A stretch of DNA of 64,000 bases from Bacteroidia bacterium. Lineage in GTDB: Bacteria; Bacteroidota; Bacteroidia; B-17B0; Aurantibacillaceae. The notes under the pieces were generated by a model. It ran no database searches, was not told where the DNA came from, and saw only the letters and a list, made by a program, of their open reading frames with translations. How positions within the stretch are numbered: position 1 is the first letter of the stretch; every line of letters starts with the position of its first letter. Position numbers and translations under genes: made by a program. Location of the stretch: positions 1-64,000 of the forward strand of contig JAEUTQ010000024.1 in the NCBI GenBank assembly GCA_016787445.1, read 5' to 3'. Shown piece after piece: positions 62,401 to 64,000 of the stretch.

Positions 62401-64000
62401 AAGGTCGCTGAAGTAACACAACCTACAGCATCACTAATGTTAACATTATAATTTTGCGCAGTTAATCCGGTGAACACACCGCTGGTGTTGGTTAAACCTC
62501 CCGGTGTTACAGTATAACTGTAACCAGGTGATCCACCTGTTGTATTTATTGTAAAACTACCATTAGCCCCACCAAAACAACTTACACTCGATGTACCCGC
62601 TACAGTTGACGTTGGGCTACCTGTATTGTTAATATTGAAACTAACGGTAAGCGTACAGCTATTTGCATCACGTACAATTACAGTGTGTGAGCCTGCTGAC
62701 AATCCACTTGTACTGTTTGCTCCAAACGGACCGCCATTAAATGAGTATTGATACGGCGCCAAACCTCCTGTAACAGCAGATACTGTAGCACTACCATTCG
62801 CGTTACCACAAGTAGCGTTTGATGTATTAACTGTTGCAGATGCAGGTCCTGTAATGATTCCGATATTAAATGTTCCGGTAATGGCGCAACCATTAGCATC
62901 AGTAACCTGTGCAGTTTGAACACCGGACGGCAATCCAGTTGCGGTTGAGCCGGATGCAGTTCCGTTTACTGAATAATTATATGCGGCAGTACCACCTGTA
63001 ACACCTATCGTTACACTGCCTGCAGCACCCACACAAGTATTTGGTGTGGTTGTAAAACTAATTGCCAGAGCAGGCGGTTGAGTTAAAGTGACTATTTGTT
63101 GTACCGTACAGTTATTATTATCACGAACAACTACTGTATACGTTCCTGCGCTTAGTCCAGTGAAACTTGAACCTAACTGGAAAGGTCCGCCATTAATGGA
63201 ATAGTTATAAGGAAGTGTACCTCCCCCGGATACCGCAGTAATAGAACCGTTAGTACCGGCGTTACATAAAATATTCGTTGGTGTTAATGTTAAAGTTAAT
63301 GCCGGTGGCTGTGTAATATTCACAGTGGTAGTTGTTACACACCCGGCAGCATCTTTTACAGTTACTGTATAAGGTTGTGCAGTTAATCCTGTAAAAATAC
63401 CAATACCGTTAGTGGCTCCACCCGGAGATAATGTATAACCATAAGCCGGTAATCCTCCCACTGTATTAACAGTAAAGCTTCCGCTTGTGCCCCCAAAACA
63501 TGGTATATTGGCAGAAGCGCCAATACTTGCAACCGGACTTCCTGTATTACTAATATTGAAGTTTATTGACAGCGTACAGCTGTTTATATCGCGTATCACA
63601 ACATTATGAATACCTGCAGGTAAACCAGTAATACTGTTTCCGCCAAAAGGTCCGCCGTTGAATGAATATGAATAAGGCCCTGTACCACCTGTTACACTTG
63701 TAACTGTTGCGGTTCCATTGGAATTACCACACGTTGCATTAGTAGTTGCTGTTGTGATAGAAACCGGACCAGTAACCATGGTGATGTTAAAATTAGCCGT
63801 AAGTGTACAACCGTTTACATCGCGTACAATTACATTATGAGTTCCTGCAGGTAAACCGGTAACAATGCTACCGGTTGCAGTTCCGTTTACAGAATAAGTA
63901 TACGCCGGAGTTCCGCCAGTTACATTCGTTACCGTGAACCCTCCCGTTGAGCCAACACAGGCTGTCGGAGAGGTGGTGAACGTTATAGAACTTGGGCCAG
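56487..64000 (-). CDS. Giant SprB-repeat surface adhesin with CHU_C domain (5' end beyond window)
   Basis: At least 2503 codons, open in one frame to base 64000, so the N-terminus lies outside. About 28 SprB-type repeats of roughly 75-80 residues are visible. Each has SCFG..NGS, VSGGT.PY.Y.W, AGTYTVTVTDANGC and I.QP motifs. Higher-order copies (about 920 bp) occur from 61.2 kb to the window end. The C-terminus has PKD-like domains (GCMPLTVNYTATSTSNTDIYTWTFGGG; FTNTSTGAVTYFWDFGD) and a type B sorting domain (YIPNAFTPDENGLNDVFQP... IFDRWGELIFTSDNFRKGWDG... KYVGHVTLLSRLKKVQ). SprB is the mobile gliding adhesin of Flavobacterium; whether this one moves is unknown. An internal ATG at 63779 is not a real start. 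Confidence 0.93.
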   Translation of the reverse strand, partial: GPSSITFTTSPTACVGSTGGFTVTNVTGGTPAYTYSVNGTATGSIVTGLPAGTHNVIVRDVNGCTLTANFNITMVTGPVSITTATTNATCGNSNGTATVTSVTGGTGPYSYSFNGGPFGGNSITGLPAGIHNVVIRDINSCTLSINFNISNTGSPVASIGASANIPCFGGTSGSFTVNTVGGLPAYGYTLSPGGATNGIGIFTGLTAQPYTVTVKDAAGCVTTTTVNITQPPALTLTLTPTNILCNAGTNGSITAVSGGGTLPYNYSINGGPFQLGSSFTGLSAGTYTVVVRDNNNCTVQQIVTLTQPPALAISFTTTPNTCVGAAGSVTIGVTGGTAAYNYSVNGTASGSTATGLPSGVQTAQVTDANGCAITGTFNIGIITGPASATVNTSNATCGNANGSATVSAVTGGLAPYQYSFNGGPFGANSTSGLSAGSHTVIVRDANSCTLTVSFNINNTGSPTSTVAGTSSVSCFGGANGSFTINTTGGSPGYSYTVTPGGLTNTSGVFTGLTAQNYNVNISDAVGCVTSATLTIIQPTPVTLTITPSNVLCNAGNTGSISSVANGGIPGYNYSINGGPFQASANFTGLTAGTYTVVVRDNNNCTAQQTAVITQPTPLAITFTTAPNSCAGSVGSVTIGVNGGTPVYSFSVNSVSSSNTATGLASGVQNAQVSDANGCIITGTFNIANITGPATASVSTTNANCGNANGSATVTGVTGGTAPYQYSFNGSPFSTNTFAAGQLAGTYPLTVLDANSCTLTVNYTIGNTGSPVALIGGQTAVSCFNGSNGSFTVNTSGGTPGYSYTLTPGNITSGSGVFTNLTSQPYTVLVKDAAGCVTTATVNINQPTQLTLSLTSNPTSCNAGTNGSVLAAGSGGTGPYNYSLNGGPFQTSTTFTGQGAGIYNITVSDANGCTLTQSVQVTQPTAITATVSSVNANCTAANGTASVSASGGTPAYTFNWSGGGGNNAQSNPLVAGTYTVTITDANSCTTTAVGVIGVTPGGTAVITASLNPSCAGFTNGSMTAGFTGAMSAPISYSWSNGQNTQTATNLGQGTYSVTLTDAFGCTSSVAGTLTEPGPLDVMTGTTAVSCFGGNNGSATAIYNGGGTPPLTYLWAAGGATTATAPNLPAGTYTVTVTDSKGCIAVATASITQPTSVTVTSSVTTANCNQANGSATISATGGTPGYTYVWSTSATGPSISNALAGTYTVSVTDANGCVTTAAASIPNQAGPVMSVTSQTNVSCFGGNNGIATTTVSGGNAPYIYLWSNGQNTGIASNLTAGVYTGTVTDVNGCISSVSVSITQPPALTVTASGTNPLCFNATNGTANVGVLGGTPGYSYNWVPSGSTLANPTGLGPGNHIVTVTDAMGCVATTSTTLLNPAQMTSAITSTNVTCFGACNGMATGTTSNSIGAVIFNWVGGPGPLSTQAVTNLCPGTYTLFTTDQNGCTATASVIITQPTQLTASISATGNVSCAGYTDGFATVMPSGGTPGYTYNWSPSGATAATSSSLAAGNYTATITDAMGCITTAVATITQPTPLQATLTSTNVTCNGLNNGIGNLAYSGGTGPYTFLWFPTLNNTPNVNTLPPGTHTVQITDNLGCVTTRTTTITQPAALTAVVSSTNSNCLQANGSMCVLAGGGAGGYTYQWTSNPLFTNSCINGVTAGAYTVTVTDVNGCTISGVALINDIAGPTLVVTNTTAVSCFGGNNGSATTSISGGTGTISILWSYLAQTTQNVNNLPAGFHSITITDAAGCIATGSVNITQPPQLNSAITNVTHVTCSGASNGTATMLLNGGTPGYTYLWTPTAQSSSVAVSMGPGTYTCFVTDANGCPTSQTVTINQPNPLVINSFSVTNLTCFNNNTGQITTNITGGTPAYTLVWSPTQPGNPVITNLAAGTYSLLVTDTKSCTTSGVYVISQPTQLLSSATATPATCGNANGSATVSVSGGTPGYSYNWNTPTPQNTSVATNLSSNNWNVVITDANGCVITQSVNVPNAPGPNLTSMTFTAPLCFGQQNGSMAINFSSGTAPYTFIWNNPSASTTQTVNGVGAGVYSATVTDVYGCTASGVVNVTQPNILLLNVSPDPTICYGQVAQIYAAGSGGTPAYTYSWTPSLSGGGPHALTPTVTTSYMVSLTDANGCSTSPKIININVKPQLLASGFSVTKCHGDNATLTPNITSPGNGGPYTYNWSNGTTGSATQVTANFFTTPNIYTVSINDGCTVPGATAQFTVNVNPLPQGTFSSDVVKGCMPLTVNYTATSTSNTDIYTWTFGGGNGGGGTAGGSPITWYYPEAGFYNVSFSIVNQFGCKKDTSVMNYIEVYPKPIAEFFPTPQSTSMLNPEIQFTNTSTGAVTYFWDFGDYNAPNNNSTVMHPSHVYDLIGVYQVYLVAINDKGCMDTVMHHVEITPDYAIYIPNAFTPDENGLNDVFQPKGVGIDEENYVMYIFDRWGELIFTSDNFRKGWDGTVKGSTKAVEDGVYVYKIIVRDLGGNEHKYVGHVTLLSRLKKVQ
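61000..64000 (-). repeat. Higher-order tandem repeats (about 920 bp) in the SprB-repeat gene
   Basis: The segment encoding TGP.....T..T.CGN.NG occurs with starts near 63766, 62844 and 61924 (plus-strand positions), 922 and 920 bases apart. Each block holds four SprB-type repeats in the same order (TGP type, SCFGG type, CNAG type, PNxC type). The copies differ at many synonymous sites, so the blocks are old. Confidence 0.85.

Noticed and set aside
63779-63779. ATG at 63779 as the start of the SprB-repeat adhesin
   Set aside because: The same frame stays open for 73 more codons to the window edge with a further SprB repeat, and no signal peptide follows the ATG.

Overview
The window is AT-rich chromosome from a member of the Bacteroidota, probably free-living. 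The evidence is mutually consistent. At least three secreted proteins end in type A type IX secretion (T9SS) sorting domains and three giant ones end in gliding-motility-associated C-terminal (CHU_C, type B) domains. There is a PorT-like outer-membrane protein and a eukaryote-like class Ia ribonucleotide reductase. A Bacteroidota-type promoter (TTTG - 20 nt - TATATTTG) precedes sufA. Species cannot be told from sequence alone. Apart from one fragment each at the edges (sufC at the left, an SprB-repeat adhesin at the right) the genes are complete. No transposase, integrase, CRISPR array or rRNA was seen.

Layout. 1-4292: a suf Fe-S operon (sufA-sufB-[GT-C-like membrane protein]-sufC, minus strand) with an unexpected glycosyltransferase-like gene locked between sufB and sufC. 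4.4-8.0 kb: secreted glycine-rich T9SS cargo, a DUF3109 protein, a 76-bp tandem repeat array and a DUF4349 lipoprotein. 8.3-12.0 kb: nrdB-nrdA. 12.1-15.1 kb: a P-loop protein, an OmpA-like protein and a rhomboid protease. 15.1-17.3 kb: a mosaic of palindromes, an ORF6N DNA-binding gene, a decayed copy of the 3' end of a DoxX gene, a beta-barrel and the intact DoxX gene. 17.4-21.7 kb: HxlR regulator, DsbA/FrnE oxidoreductase, a methyltransferase-like lipoprotein, cold-shock protein and DEAD helicase. 21.9-25.6 kb: OmpA proteins, an orphan sorting-domain relic, a T9SS cargo protein, GIY-YIG and tRNA-Val. 25.6-25.8 kb: two tRNA-Val relics whose arms are replaced by short palindromes. 25.9-48 kb: envelope proteins, a SUI1/eIF1-like protein, a two-component system, a LuxR-type regulator, two CHU_C adhesins, an M61 peptidase and small membrane-protein operons. 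48-53.2 kb: housekeeping genes uvrC, asnS and lepA. 53.2-64 kb: porT-like gene, a second tandem array, an FAD dehydrogenase, a lipoprotein and the huge SprB adhesin.

How the genes fit together. Much of the coding capacity serves envelope and surface display: T9SS cargo, a T9SS component, OmpA-type wall anchors and beta-barrels. The rest is core metabolism, DNA repair and translation.

The most unusual signal is non-coding. A set of short, near-perfect palindromes, several with ends TCC...GGA, appears as sharp replacements inside duplicated tRNA-Val fragments and as insertions in other repeats. A second cluster, with core TCRCA-N3-TGYGA, lies in and around the ORF6N gene, and one copy is inside its coding sequence. 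This could be an undescribed palindromic-element system. That reading is an inference from pattern, not an established result.
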